64,000 nucleotides of DNA, taken from Auriscalpium vulgare (Eukaryota > Basidiomycota > Agaricomycetes > Russulales > Auriscalpiaceae). Below, piece after piece: positions 1 through 10,979 of the stretch (positions within the stretch are counted from its first letter, which is position 1; the number at the start of each line of letters is the position of its first letter). The stretch covers positions 1 through 64,000 of the forward strand of contig JAHBBC010000007.1 of assembly GCA_019915015.1 (NCBI GenBank), in the 5' to 3' direction. A model generated the notes under the pieces. That model saw only the letters and a program-made list of their open reading frames with translations, was not told the origin of the DNA and made no database searches. The position numbers and the translations under genes were made by a program.

Positions 1-311
1 CCGCCGGTCGCTGGCCATCCGAGTCGTTTCTCGAGGTTCGTTTGGTATGTTGTGGTAGTAATCCCGCCAAAGGAGAGTTTCCCACTTCTCCGAGGTGCTC
101 TCACTGGCACCAGGAGCCTTGGACATAGTCTCCTGGAAGCAGACTGAACACGGCGGCTGATGATAGTTGATCAACCTAGGGTACCCTGGGGCCTGGAGCT
201 ATGCATCTGACGGAGAGCAAAAACATAAAGTCTACATAGTGCAGCTGGTTCAACACGCGTACGCAACGCGTACGTGCTGCATTTATAGCAAATAATTTGA
301 TCGTCAAAACC

Positions 312-912
312 TTAGTCCTCTTCGTCGTCATCCTCCTCCTCCTCCTCCTCCTCGGCCTCCTCCCACGACACCTCCCCTGAGTCCTCCTCCTCCTCCTCCT
401 CCTCATCGTTGTCGTCGTCGTCAACTGAAACGGACTTTACCAACGTCATTCTTGGCGACGCATCACTAAAAGCTCTGATGTCCTCGGAGGACAGACGGCA
501 ATTTGTCATCTTCAAGGACTCGATCGGATACGCGCTTTTGTCCCTCCACGCTAACCAATCCCGAAAAACACCGACCCTATCCGATTCAGCAAGATCAGCC
601 TCCCCGCGGAACTTGACGGACCCAAATTCTAAGTTCTTGAGCGTGAGCAGGCTCGGCTCGCCAGCTTCGCTGTGTTTGGCACCATCTCCCGGCAGTGGCA
701 GGCACGTCGATGTTCGCGAGGGCGAGGAGCAGCGTGATTCCCGCCAGGCCCTTCACGTGGATCGTGTGCAGCCGGCGCGCATGGCGCAGCAGCGCGCACC
801 ACAGTTCGAAGTCGACGTCGACCCTAACGAAGACCTCTAGGACGTGCTCCATAGGCATGCGTGTCGCGAGGAAGGACAGCAACGACCAGCCAGCCTGTAC
901 GGATAAGATTCG
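312..912 (-). pseudogene. F-box/LRR-type protein, C-terminal relic
   Basis: Read on the minus strand, 595-912 encodes a leucine-rich stretch (for example FLATRMPMEHVLEVFVRV and LLRHARRLHTIHVKG) of the kind found in the LRR half of Agaricomycete F-box proteins. A second frame, from about 716 down to 312, continues it with LKNLEFGSVKF, FRDWLAWRD and IESLKMTNCRLSSEDI, then ends in a long Asp/Glu tail and a stop at 312. The two frames must join near 690-700 through a one-base shift, and a stop at 913-915 closes the upstream frame, so the F-box end is missing. I infer a truncated, frameshifted member of the family. The overlapping plus-strand reading frame is only its shadow. The family assignment rests on style of sequence, not on an alignment. 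Confidence 0.45.
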
Positions 913-1802
913 TCAGCTGGCCGCGCTCAAATTTGACGATTCGGAACTAATATTCTCATCACAGATCTAGGCTTTGCTCCCTTCGACTCCCCAGCACTCG
1001 AGCAGTCCTTATCAAAGTCGCGACGTATGCTCGGTTACCACATCCGAGGAGTATGCAGTCGGCAGCTGCTAGTCTGCTAGTCAAATTTCCGCAAACGTCG
1101 GCATGGCACCCGAGTCTGCAATGGATGAGTCGTCGAACCGATACCAAGAGACTAGTTCGAAACCTCCGTGGCACATACAACGTGAGTGAGTCGATCCTAC
1201 TTTTATTATACCCAGTAGAAAGGACACGGCCGCTCATAGCATCCATCTTGTCGGACAAGTTGTCGTTCGTCTAGCTCGCAGCCCGGTGCATCGCTATCAA
1301 GCGAAATGATGGCGCCATAGCACTCCCAGAACTGTCTTCGCGGCCTTTTTCTCCGTCTGGCACGAGTGCGCCTCCATGAGCATCCACCCTGGAAGAGAGA
1401 TCTGCGCCTGCCTTCTACTTGCTGCTGGCATTCCCACTGCGCAGAAGTGCCATATGGGCTGAGTTCGAGTCGAGTTGTTTGTCGGCGGCTGATGCTCTGC
1501 GTGCTCACTGACTTGTCGCGAGAATTCACCCATATCCGGCGACTATCTGGTACCATCACCTGCCGTCGACGAAGCATTCTCATCCGCTTACTATTAGTAA
1601 CTGGGTCGCCCTGGATCGGTAGAAGTATCGCCGGGCCGCGCGTATCGCCATGTTCTTCTGGGGCGCAAGAAGCTCTGAAGGGTGGCAGCGTTGCCTGTGC
1701 CTGCGAGACACCGGCAATAGATAAGTACGTCGCCCTAACTGACGGATCAGTTCCTTTTTACCCCGCAGAACTGATCTTATTCGACTGCAGCGGCTTGCTA
1801 GC
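913..1802. other. Intergenic, no supported gene
   Basis: Several short reading frames exist on both strands but none shows recognisable domains, and none connects to a neighbour by splice signals. This stretch holds the 5' flank of the P450 gene; I see no clear TATA box close to its start codon. Confidence 0.4.
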
Positions 1803-4176
1803 ATGGCGTCGCTCTACTGGACATTCATCACTTATGGCTTCACAGCGTCCTTATTTCCTCCCCTCTTGATCGCCCTGTACTTCTTGCGGAACAAAGTTCG
1901 TCAGTGGCGGCTGAGGGAAATCCGAGGACCTCCGCCCGAGTCTTTCCTGGCAGGTGCGTACGTTGTCACCCCCGTCATTGCTCAAGGCGGGAGACAACAT
2001 TTTGTAGGCAACATGCGGCAATTGTATAACCCTGGGACGGCATCAAGTTCATCAACAATGTGACCAAGACTTACGGGCGCGTGGCTAAAATTGCGTCTTC
2101 TTTTGGTGTACGTTTGATTCTCATGTGCACGACTTTGCCGTTCCGGTTCGATTTGCTGAACATCTTCCATAGGAACCTAGGTTCCTTATATCCGATCCCA
2201 AGGCATGCACGAGCATCCTGCTGAAGGACCAAGACTCCTTCGAAGAGACTCTGTGGTTTTATGCGTATGTGCTTTGTGTCCGATGCCATCGAGAGCTTAG
2301 AGCTAACACATTGATGCAGTGTTAACAACAGCGTGTTTGGTCCGGGCCTTCTCGGCACGATGGGTATGCCCAAACCGCCGATATTCGACTCTCATTGATT
2401 GGCGTCGCAGGCAGTCACCACGGAAGCAGCGTAAGCTCCTCAACCCTGTGTTCTCCATAAAGCACATGCGCTCTATGTTGCCGATATTCAGCAGCATAAC
2501 CAATCAAGTAAGTAACTGTCTGCACCACCTAAGTTACCTCGCGTTTTTTAAGTTGTCGTTCTAGCTTCGAGAAGTTCTCAAGGCGAAAGTCGCAGAAGGG
2601 TCCCAAGAACTCGACTTAGTCGAGTGGTTTGGACGTCTCGCCTTGGAGTTGGTCTCGCAAGGTGGCATGGGATACACATTCAACAGTCTTGACCCGCACG
2701 ACAACGCAAACGAGTTTGGTCACGCAATCAAGGAATACTCGTAAGATGTCTCTTCCAGAGGAGTGACAGTGCCCTCATTTTATTTGCTCCCAGCATTACG
2801 CTCTCCTCTCTTGTGGTGTTTCGCAATCTGTACCCACCGCTTGTGAACACTTTCTCCTCGAAGTTCCTCAAGTACGCGGCGAGTTGGGTCCCTCTGGAGA
2901 GCCTCCACCGCATCATACATCAGACCGAGGTTATGTACGTGAACTCGAAGGCAGTGTTCGATGAGAAGAAAACGCTTCTAGGAAAGGGAGACGAGGCTAC
3001 GGTGAACCAGATCGGGGAAGGAAAGGATATCATAAGTGTTCTTCGTGCGCCCTTTCAATTAGTCCCTCTTGTTACTACTGACGACAATGTGGACAGTCAA
3101 AGCCAATACGGCGGCGTTGGCCGAAGATCGGATGCCCGACGAAGAGATTCTCGCACAGATGACGTGGGTGGCCGAAATTGCCGCGCAGTCCCTTCTGCGA
3201 CTGACTTTGTCAACAGCACGCTCCTGTTCGCTGGGACGGATACCACATCTTCCGCGCTGGCGCGAGTTTTCGACTTTCTTGCGCAGCATCAAGACGTTCA
3301 AGACAGACTCAGAGATGAACTGCTCAGCTATAGCGAAGCTGAACTCGGATACGACGAGCTTGTCAGTCTGCCGTACCTCGACGCTGTATGTCGGGAGTCT
3401 CTTAGGCTGTAAGAAACGTAGCTCTCTCGCGTCATCCTTTGCTCATTCGCGGCCTTTCAGATTCCCTCCCGTACCTTTGATCACACGGAGGTATGCTACT
3501 CTCCACGACTGTATTCTGACCCATTGATCATCTGCCCATCGCAGCTCTCTCGTGGACGTCTCCATCCCGCTCGATAGCCCAATCACAACCGCCGACGGCA
3601 CCCTCATTTCCACACTGTTTGTCCCGAAAGGCACAGATGTTGTCATCAACATCCTTGGAGTCAACCGCGATCCAGCCATATGGGGCCGGGACGCAGAGGA
3701 GTGGAAGCCCGAGCGGTGGCTCGCTCCTCTTCCTGAGAGCGTCGAAGCGGCACGCATACCTGGGGTCTACTCTAATACGTGCGTGCCCTATTTATGTCCG
3801 CGCGATTGTTAGCTCATTGAGCGTAGACTGACTTTCTTGGGTGGCGCACGCGCTTGCATGTGAGTATCTCGGCGCCGTCATCACGAGGGCACAGCAGCTG
3901 ACTACCCAATAAAGCGGCTTCAAGTTCTCGCAGCTCGAAATGAGTGGGTGTCTTCTTTGTCGGCAGACGAGAATAAAATGTAACATTGATCTCCTACAGA
4001 GGTCGTCTTGTCGCAGCTCATCCGCACTTTCCGCGTACGCCAAGCAAAGAGCTCGGAAGTTGTGTGGAGGATGGGAGGCATACTTACCCGTCGGTGAAGG
4101 GCTCGACCACTATATCCCCTACGATGCCAATGTCTCTAGAGAAGATCTGATCGACCTTACGACTTTACTTTTCTAA
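1803..4176 (+). CDS. Cytochrome P450 monooxygenase (one frameshift)
   Basis: Haem-thiolate monooxygenase, expected to be anchored in the ER by the hydrophobic N-terminus (residues about 5-28, followed by a basic turn and a PPPES hinge). Multi-exon with short introns; several can be placed exactly, for example two flanking the exon for KANTAALAEDRMPDEEILAQM near 3,097-3,165. Landmarks are in order: I-helix AGTDTTSS, K-helix ESLRL, the PERW stretch, and the haem loop FLGGARACIGF whose Cys is the iron ligand; an intron splits the loop right after the Cys-Ile codons. Length is normal for the family. Anomaly: in exon 2, at about 2,033-2,036, the frame breaks between YNPG and GIKFINNV; one base appears to be missing, and everything after it is open again. 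It is therefore either a young pseudogene or a sequence error. The substrate cannot be inferred. It is convergent with the SET-domain gene downstream. Confidence 0.88.
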
Positions 4177-4212
4177 AGCTGGTTCTCGTTTGGATTCAGT
4201 CACATCGTCAAT

Positions 4213-4230
4213 GTACTTTCATGAAAGTAC
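4213..4230. repeat. Perfect 18-base palindrome between convergent genes
   Basis: GTACTTTCATGAAAGTAC reads identically on both strands. It lies 36 bases after the P450 stop codon and about 60 bases beyond the stop of the opposing SET-domain gene. It could fold as a hairpin in either transcript or bind a dimeric protein; no function can be shown. Confidence 0.6.
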
Positions 4231-4288
4231 TCTCACCCTTCTGGAATTCAAGGTTCGGATGTACTGACAGGTCTCAGCTTCGGACTAG

Positions 4289-5637
4289 CTACATCGCACC
4301 GCGCGGCGGGGAAAACTGCGGCCCATCCCAAATTACCCTTTTCTCTGCGTTCTCGTTGCCCCTACGCTGGCCAGCCACCCACCCCTGCGTCTGTTCCGGG
4401 GCCGCCGCGACCGCATTCCACCCTCCATCCGTGCCAATCTCCATCCGCGCAGCCTGCGCCGCCGTCTGCGCCCACCGTACCGCGCGCGCCCTGTCCCCCA
4501 GCTCGCATGCGGCGGCAAACATCGTCCTCGCAATCCAGTCCCAAATGAACGGATGGTAAAGTCCTGCCGCACGCACGCGCCGAGCCATGCGGAGGGCATA
4601 CTTGATGACCCGGATCACGCTGTCGCTGGTGACGAGCACCTTCACGGCGGACACGCTGCTGGCTTCGTGACGTAGGTCGTCGTCGGCGAGGCGCTCCGCT
4701 TGGGGCAAGGAGCACGACGCGCAGGTGCACGTGAAACCGTAGCGCTGCTGCATGTCCAATTTGCGCTTGTCGTGCAGCTCGTAGGAGTGGACGTAGGAGA
4801 TGGTGACCTCTTCGCCGGGCAAAATCGGCCGCAGCGCGCGTATCTCGAGGGTGAGGGTAGGAGCGTCCCAGCGGAACATAGCGTTTGGTACACAGCTGTG
4901 GCGCGTCAGCACGAACAACGCGTGCGCAGGAAGGTAGCCGACCTATGGTTGATGCGCGAGATGTCGTTGAAGACGCCACTGCACCGGCCGATGCATCCTG
5001 GCACGCGCTTGAGGTTAAATGCGTTTGCCAAGACGATGGAAAGTTGTCGCGAGTGCGTTGGAGCCCTAGGCGGGCCATGGTGAAGTGCAAGGAAAAGACG
5101 GCGCGTATCCATAGGCATTATCGCGAAGGCGCCATCGATCATTTCGGGCTTTAACACTGTGGTCTCTCCCTCATGTATGAACCCTACATGCTCAAGTGAG
5201 GAAATCACGAGCGGCCGCTCGCAGACGATGAGGGTACCAGGGGCGTTACCGTCCAGGGAGAACATGCCCTTGCCTGCGCGCTCGGTCTCGCGGATTTCGT
5301 ATCGCCCAGCCGTGGAGCGGTTCGACGGCTTCCAGGAGCGTTGGGAGAGCGGCGGTTGCTCCTCGGTGGTGTAGATGCCGACAGTAATGGCATGCGAGCC
5401 ACCGTCCACGTCGGGGATGTGTTCATATCTGACTGTAAAGGTTTTTGGGTGGGCCAGTATTGCCCGGTTGACGGAATCGGGATGTTCCTCCCGCTCTATG
5501 AGAGGGTTGAACCTTAGGAACACCGGGATGGGGATGGTGGGCGGTGGGAGGGCAGGTGTCGGAGCGTAATCGGCGGCGGCGTCAAGGACCTTGGCTCGTC
5601 GACTGTCTTTACTGGTGGTGAGAAAGCCGCGTCTCAT
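4289..5637 (-). CDS. SET-domain protein (SMYD-like), copy 1
   Basis: Putative lysine methyltransferase of the SET family. Exon 1 is 5637-4943, the intron is 4942-4896 (47 bases) and exon 2 is 4895-4289; splicing joins the codons for INHSC. The protein has an N-terminal extension of about 105 residues, then the SET start (YEIRETERAGKGMFS), the pseudoknot motif INHSCVPNA with the family N-H-S-C-x-P-N signature, the GEEVTISYV strand, and a post-SET-like CxCxxC cluster (FTCTCASC). The C-terminal part is helical and Arg/Ala-rich. Both exons are open without breaks. ATG at 5637 is the first in-frame Met. A paralogue with the same intron position lies at 15,279-16,612. The substrate is unknown; cytoplasmic SMYD-like function is inference from the domain order. 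Confidence 0.85.
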
Positions 5638-7162
5638 TGTGCTGCTGTGGAACTGGCCCGCGACCGATGTCTATCACCCATTGCTCGACAAATCCAAGGG
5701 AATTGGGCTTGCACTCACCTCAGCTAAGTGAAGAGCGGTGAGGAGAACGTGTCGCTGGACGAAGCTGACCAGACATTGCCCCATATAAAAGACACGGAAG
5801 GTCCAGGATGATCTGTGCAGAAGACGACATGATGGATTTCGTATTACTATTAGTAGGGCGAGAAGCAAGCGGATGCGGCGGCAGATCGCGCTTCAAGTTG
5901 CGGCCCAGTTCCATGCATTCGTTCGAAGGCTACGAGTCTGGTCATCTCCCTGCGGCTTGTGTTCTGCCTAGCGTTCGCACCTGCTGTCGTCAATGACTCG
6001 CGTGAGGTCGCGTCCCACGAGCCTAGCTGCGTGTTGGCATCGTGTCAAGCGGCACGCGTCTTGCACGCTACGTCGGGCTTCTCCATTCTGGCCAGTGCTC
6101 CATTAGATACGCACGGTCCAGTACCAAGATGTGCGCGATGCTGGTCGAGCAGGAGATACAGTACAGCGCGATGCGCAGCTGGTGATGTCAAGCCACGGTG
6201 ACTCGGTCCTGGTTTGGTCCTGGTTACTAGTTAGGATCGTGGGAATCCCATCGACTTCGAGCTCCGACGGCCCAGGCCCCAACCGGAAGTCTCTTTCCTT
6301 CACCGCCGTCTTTTATGCGCAAATACATATCTCATTAGCTTTTTGCAAGACCCACATTGTCGCACTCCTACTCACATGCTGTGGTCAGAGTTGCTGTCAA
6401 TGTCGCAAGTCGGTCTGCAGCAGACTCGGATTGGTGAGTAGTACTTTCACATGTACCCCGCCTGAGAACATTCTAAGCACTGCCTTTGTCTGGTCTGTAG
6501 GCAGCAGTGTTTGAAGTGGTACTCACTGCTGTGTCGCTTGACCTACCTGTCATCCCCTGACCGCCTCCCTCCCTCCGTTGTGTTTGCCTGCTGTCAAGCA
6601 TCCGCTCTCGCCCAACCCATAGCGTCAGGCGCCCGTCTAGCTCGCACTCATCAGTATGGGCCCCATTACACGCGCCGATTGCCTGTCTCTCACATCATAT
6701 CTCTTTCCTAGGTTTATCTCCACTGTATAAAGAAAACCGAGTTCATCTTTGCGGCAGGTGCATTTGTCGGCTTGGCTTGGGCGCTTCATCCCTTGGACCC
6801 GGCGCCACAAGAAAGGTTGAAATGCACCGGTGAAACATTTCGTCAGCGCGAAGGCGCAGTTCTAACAGTCGACCGTCAGACGCCACTCTCCGACATTCTG
6901 TGCCGACTCTATGGAAGCCACCGTCACCAATTTTCTTCTGACGGACTCTGCATTTTGTGCACTCGCTAGAGAAGACCGCGATCGTCAATCCCGTACGTCG
7001 TACATGCAAATGTCGTGCCTGCAGGCGTCTTTGGTCAGAGCTTTTTTATCATGATACAAGCCATGCGTCGTGCATGTGGTCACAGCTTTCTTTCACGATC
7101 TGGCACCGGGGAACGGAAATGTTTGCACCCGGTCTTCGTCTGTGTTACCACAGTGGCCAGCG
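5638..7162. other. Intergenic, no supported gene
   Basis: About 1.5 kb with only short reading frames. The first 130 bases upstream of the SET gene resemble the flank upstream of SET copy 2 (shared runs around CTCGACARATCCAAG and GTCGCTGG), so the duplication included the promoter. A TATA-like TTTATAT on the minus strand lies near 5,785. I recognise nothing else here. Confidence 0.4.
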
Positions 7163-7170
7163 TATATAAG
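7163..7170 (+). promoter_or_regulatory. TATA box of the metallophosphoesterase gene
   Basis: TATATAAG lies 69-76 bases before the ATG at 7239, followed by a pyrimidine-rich leader. The position suits a fungal TATA box with a short 5' UTR. Confidence 0.6.
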
Positions 7171-7238
7171 ACTGTTCTCACCTCTCTAAGCTGCAGCAGA
7201 CAAACTCTTCAACGCACAACACTCTAACCAACAGCAAT

Positions 7239-9280
7239 ATGTCCTCCACAGAGGCCGCTTCCCACAATGGCACCGACTCCGGCACGGCAGCGGACCCCGC
7301 CGCGCCGACGACGTTCCTTTTCCTCGCTGACCCGCAGCAATGGCGTAGCGACAATGATCCATCGCAACTATCGGAAGCAGAGCTACAGCGATCTGAACGT
7401 TGCGCTCAACGCTCTCGACTCCTCCTCCTACCCACGAATCTCGGCCTCTCGTGCGGTGGGAAGCCAATAGGATCTGTCAATGCCGTGTTCTTTGGCGGTG
7501 ACACAGGTCAGACCGGTGGCGACTACAGTGCAGAAGACCAGTTTCTGCACGTGCCGCCGACTTTCCATGGTGGATCGGAGCTCGTGAAGGCGCGCGCACT
7601 GTATCAGGCTGGTTTTAGCAATGACCAGGGCGTTACTCTACTGAAATATAATCCCAAGTACTTCGGCTTGGGTAATCATGGTAAGCAACCGGGTTGTCTT
7701 TCTACGCTGGCTTGAAGACTAATTTCTCTCTGAATTTAGATGTCCAATCGGATTACACCCCTGCAGTCGGATGGTACAAGGGCCGGTGGGCAGGCGATTT
7801 CTCACTGCCCCATAATTATTGGCGCTACCAAATGTGGAATTTTATCACGCAGATGCACACCGGTCAGTTCTTCAGAGAAGTACAGTCACGACTTCATCTG
7901 ACTTCTCTGCACGCTTTCAGGCTACGACCAGCTCCTCCTCCCGAGCTCAAAAGCAGTCTACCCCATCGGGTGGCAGAACATCGACTCCGATGCCGGCAAG
8001 GGAACATTCGAGTACGAGGATCACTCGCTGAACTACGTCGTCGACCTCGGCCCTGTCGATGTCTTCCAGCTCCACGTTTACGGTGGTGACTCCGACAACG
8101 ACCGCAAGAGCGGGGTTGACTGGCTCAAAGGCAAGCTTGCTGAGCGTGGCCAAACGCGCCCCATCATCATTGTGCAGCACTACCTCTTCTCCGAGACCAT
8201 CGAGAACGGTGGCATCACCCCGTGCTGGACCAATGCCCAGCGCGACGCCCTCGTCACCATCCTCGCGCCGTACAACATAATCGCCTTCCTAGTGGGTCAT
8301 AACCACGGCGTCGGCCCCTTTCCGAACAGCATCCCCGTCCCGACGCAGAACCCGACGCGCTTTGTCCCGGAGTTCCGCCCCGGATGCGCATTCAACCAGA
8401 ACTTTGCCCTCGTGCGCGTCACGCCGTCCACGCTCGACGTCCTATACGGTACGGCAGCCAGCCAGAAGGTCAGCTGGACGTATGGGGGGACTTTCGCCGT
8501 CCCTTTTGCCAACGAGATCTGGGAGGAGGACTCGAACTGGAACGGCAACTACTTCGGCATGCTCAAATCGATCTATGTGGACACCCGCCGCGTCATGGCG
8601 CCCACCGGCAAGGTCATCGTTGGCTGCACTCTCGCGAGGACCGTGAGTCCTGACCCTACGAACTGCCTTACGTGGGTGCTCAAAGTCGCCAACCTGGACG
8701 GCTCAGGCGAGCAGACCGTCAATGTCAGCGGCGACGCGAACAAGACCTATTTCCCGGGCGAAGGCGGAATGTCGAAGATATACGTCGACCTCTCTCCTGT
8801 TACCTGCACGACCGGCAGCGTTGTCGTTGGTGTGTTCTTCTGGCAAACCGCATTGCGCCTGGGCTTGTTGTGCGCAGCATTTCTTCCGGGCAACAGACGG
8901 AGATGACCAACACGGAGTGGAAAGACTATTTCCCAGGTGAGGGCGGGTCCACCCATCTCTACGCAGACACAAACGTGGTGAGGCGACCTGGACCGGGCAT
9001 ACCGGGTGTGCCGTCCATGCTGCAGATGGGAGGCGGCGGATCAACGAAGCCCGCGGGAGGGATGGCCAAGATCGCCTTGGTGAGAGTGAAGCGGCTAAAG
9101 TTAAGTACTTTCGATTCGCTTTCAGCCTTCTTCCTGAGAGATGACTCAGGGTTACCGGTTACTGAACACAGTGTTCGTCACATGTATGTAAAAGTATGGT
9201 CTCGCCACAAGAGGTCCTCGAGGTCACTCGGCCAGTTTGTTCGGTTCTTTGCATCATACGTTCAGGTTCTGATCGACTAG
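7239..9280 (+). CDS. Calcineurin-like metallophosphoesterase (C-terminal frameshift)
   Basis: Metal-dependent phosphohydrolase. Introns at 7681-7739 and 7863-7920 join the exons cleanly; the first falls inside the GNHD codons. Metal-binding blocks in order: LADPQ near residue 30 (Asp-Pro-Gln, as in CPPED1-type enzymes, instead of Asp-x-His), GGDTGQTGG, GLGNHD and VGHNHGVG. There is no signal peptide, so it is probably cytosolic. After the catalytic core comes a beta-rich tail in which the phrase YFPGEGG occurs twice (codons near 8,748 and 8,928), suggesting a tandem accessory domain. At about 8,836-8,845 the frame shifts by one base between GVFFW and NRIAPGLV; the second repeat is then readable to a stop at 9280. 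The true C-terminus is uncertain. The substrate is unknown. Confidence 0.8.
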
Positions 9281-10979
9281 TGCGCATACACCTTGCAAAG
9301 TGTTCTAGCGCGCGAAACTCTGTTAAGGAGCGGGACTGAAGTTATTGTCAGCGAAAACACAGCAGAAGGTAGTCGAGATAGTGTACTACCTATGATATCG
9401 TACAAGTTGGCGAACATCCCAACCCCGAATTACGGATCTCTGTCACACCAGAGAGTTGAGCCCCGGCGGCTGATTGCGAACGGACTATACTAGATCGACA
9501 CAGTGGCCACACATCTTCCCGTCGTCGACATCTGCCCCTGCACGCCTTCGTCTTGCGGTAAACAGGCCTTCGTCTTGCGGTGGACAGGCCTTCGTCACTC
9601 GAGCACGTCAGTCGTCTTTCGATCCACTGAGAGCGCTTACTGCACCCTCGCCTTCGTACGCATCGTTGATGAGATGGCCACAGGAACACCACACTGTCCT
9701 TTGGTGAGGCTCATCGACGCCTTCGACCGAGCCTTAGTTTTCAAACACCCAGGCACGCTCGATCAGGCTGCAGTTCCCCAGGATCCGACCTATACAAGCG
9801 CGAGACTTGCTGCGTCGAATATCTGAAACATAGGTGTATTGCAGGTCATTGTAGAAGTGATATGAGAACAAATGAGCACGGAAGCAAAGGAACCCATCGC
9901 ATGCATCGCGAACGTGGCTCATGCCAAGCTGTCAGTGAGAGGCACCGGAAATCAACGTCCACTCAGAGTTTGTTGTATGGTCAAATAAGAAAAGCTGCGA
10001 ACGAGTGAGCAAGTCTCAGCGTCGATGGAGGATAAAAAAACCTCGCAAATGACATACGCACTAAACGAGACTGCCTGACAAACAAGCATCAAGTTACCCA
10101 CTAAACATAGCCCGTCCAGCATTGCACCGCCACGACGCACATAAGAAGCTTTCGAGGCAGTTTAACCCACCGCCCGCCCTTGGGAACCAGGTGCTACGGT
10201 CTGTAGCCAGCGTGGCCGTGCATGCATTAGCCTATTCCGAGCACGTAGGAACAAAGCGCACCGAGCCCGTCGGCTGGCTATGCATGGTTCTCGGCCGGAG
10301 GAAGCGCCCTGGCTCGAACCCGCCTTGCACGATCGCCGCTGTCATGGAACCTGGCGCTGAGGCAGCCGGTAGCTCGTCGCCGACAAAGGGATCCGTAGGG
10401 GCGCACGAGTCGTCCGGTGCAGACAATGGTCGACAGTTCGCAAGACGGGAGCGTTGGCACGGTTGAAGGTGCCATCGAGGGGTTGGAGCGTGGTAGCCTC
10501 TCAATCATAATGGCCGGGTGACATGCGCGCAGAGTACTTCGGATGTGTCCCTCAGACTGGTGGGCGCCATGCGTGCACCAGATGGGCTGCAGGCAAGAAT
10601 CAGCGTGAATACTTGAAGACTCATATGGGTACGCACCTTATAGCTCAGCATGTGCGCGCTCAAGCACCTTCACCTCCAACTCCTCTCCGTCGCAACCTCG
10701 TTTCACGCGCCTCGACGTCCTCCAATCCGAATCTCATCGAACCGAGGATGTCCTGCCGACTGTCCCTAGATGACCATGCCTAGGTGCGCTCGAGCGAAGG
10801 CATCGGCGAGCTCGTGCGATTCAGCGAGGTTCAGCTTGAGGACCTTATCTTCTGGCTGAAGACGACCAAACACGAGGACAGTCGGAGTCTAATCGGAGTT
10901 GATGGCATTGACTCACGCGACTGCTCGCATTCTGCCCGCATCCTTCCACACTAACCATACACTCGCTGCAGTCTTATTC
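9281..10979. other. Intergenic, no supported gene
   Basis: About 1.7 kb between the phosphoesterase and the NB-ARC gene. The reading frames are short and lack domains or consistent splice partners. The only structure seen is a 22-base tandem repeat at 9544. Further exons upstream of 10,980 that belong to the receptor gene cannot be excluded. Confidence 0.4.
9544..9598. repeat. 22-base tandem repeat, about 2.5 units
   Basis: The unit GCCTTCGTCTTGCGGT followed by RRACAG starts at 9544 and 9566, and a partial third unit starts at 9588. No coding role is apparent. Confidence 0.7.

Noticed and set aside
409..840. Plus-strand open frame of 143 codons
   Set aside because: It is antisense to the F-box relic; its Ser/Arg-rich product has no domain, and the minus frame explains the conserved-looking text.
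10300..10330. GGCTCGAACCC-like tRNA T-loop
   Set aside because: No matching acceptor or anticodon stems could be found around it; no tRNA gene was recognised anywhere in the window.
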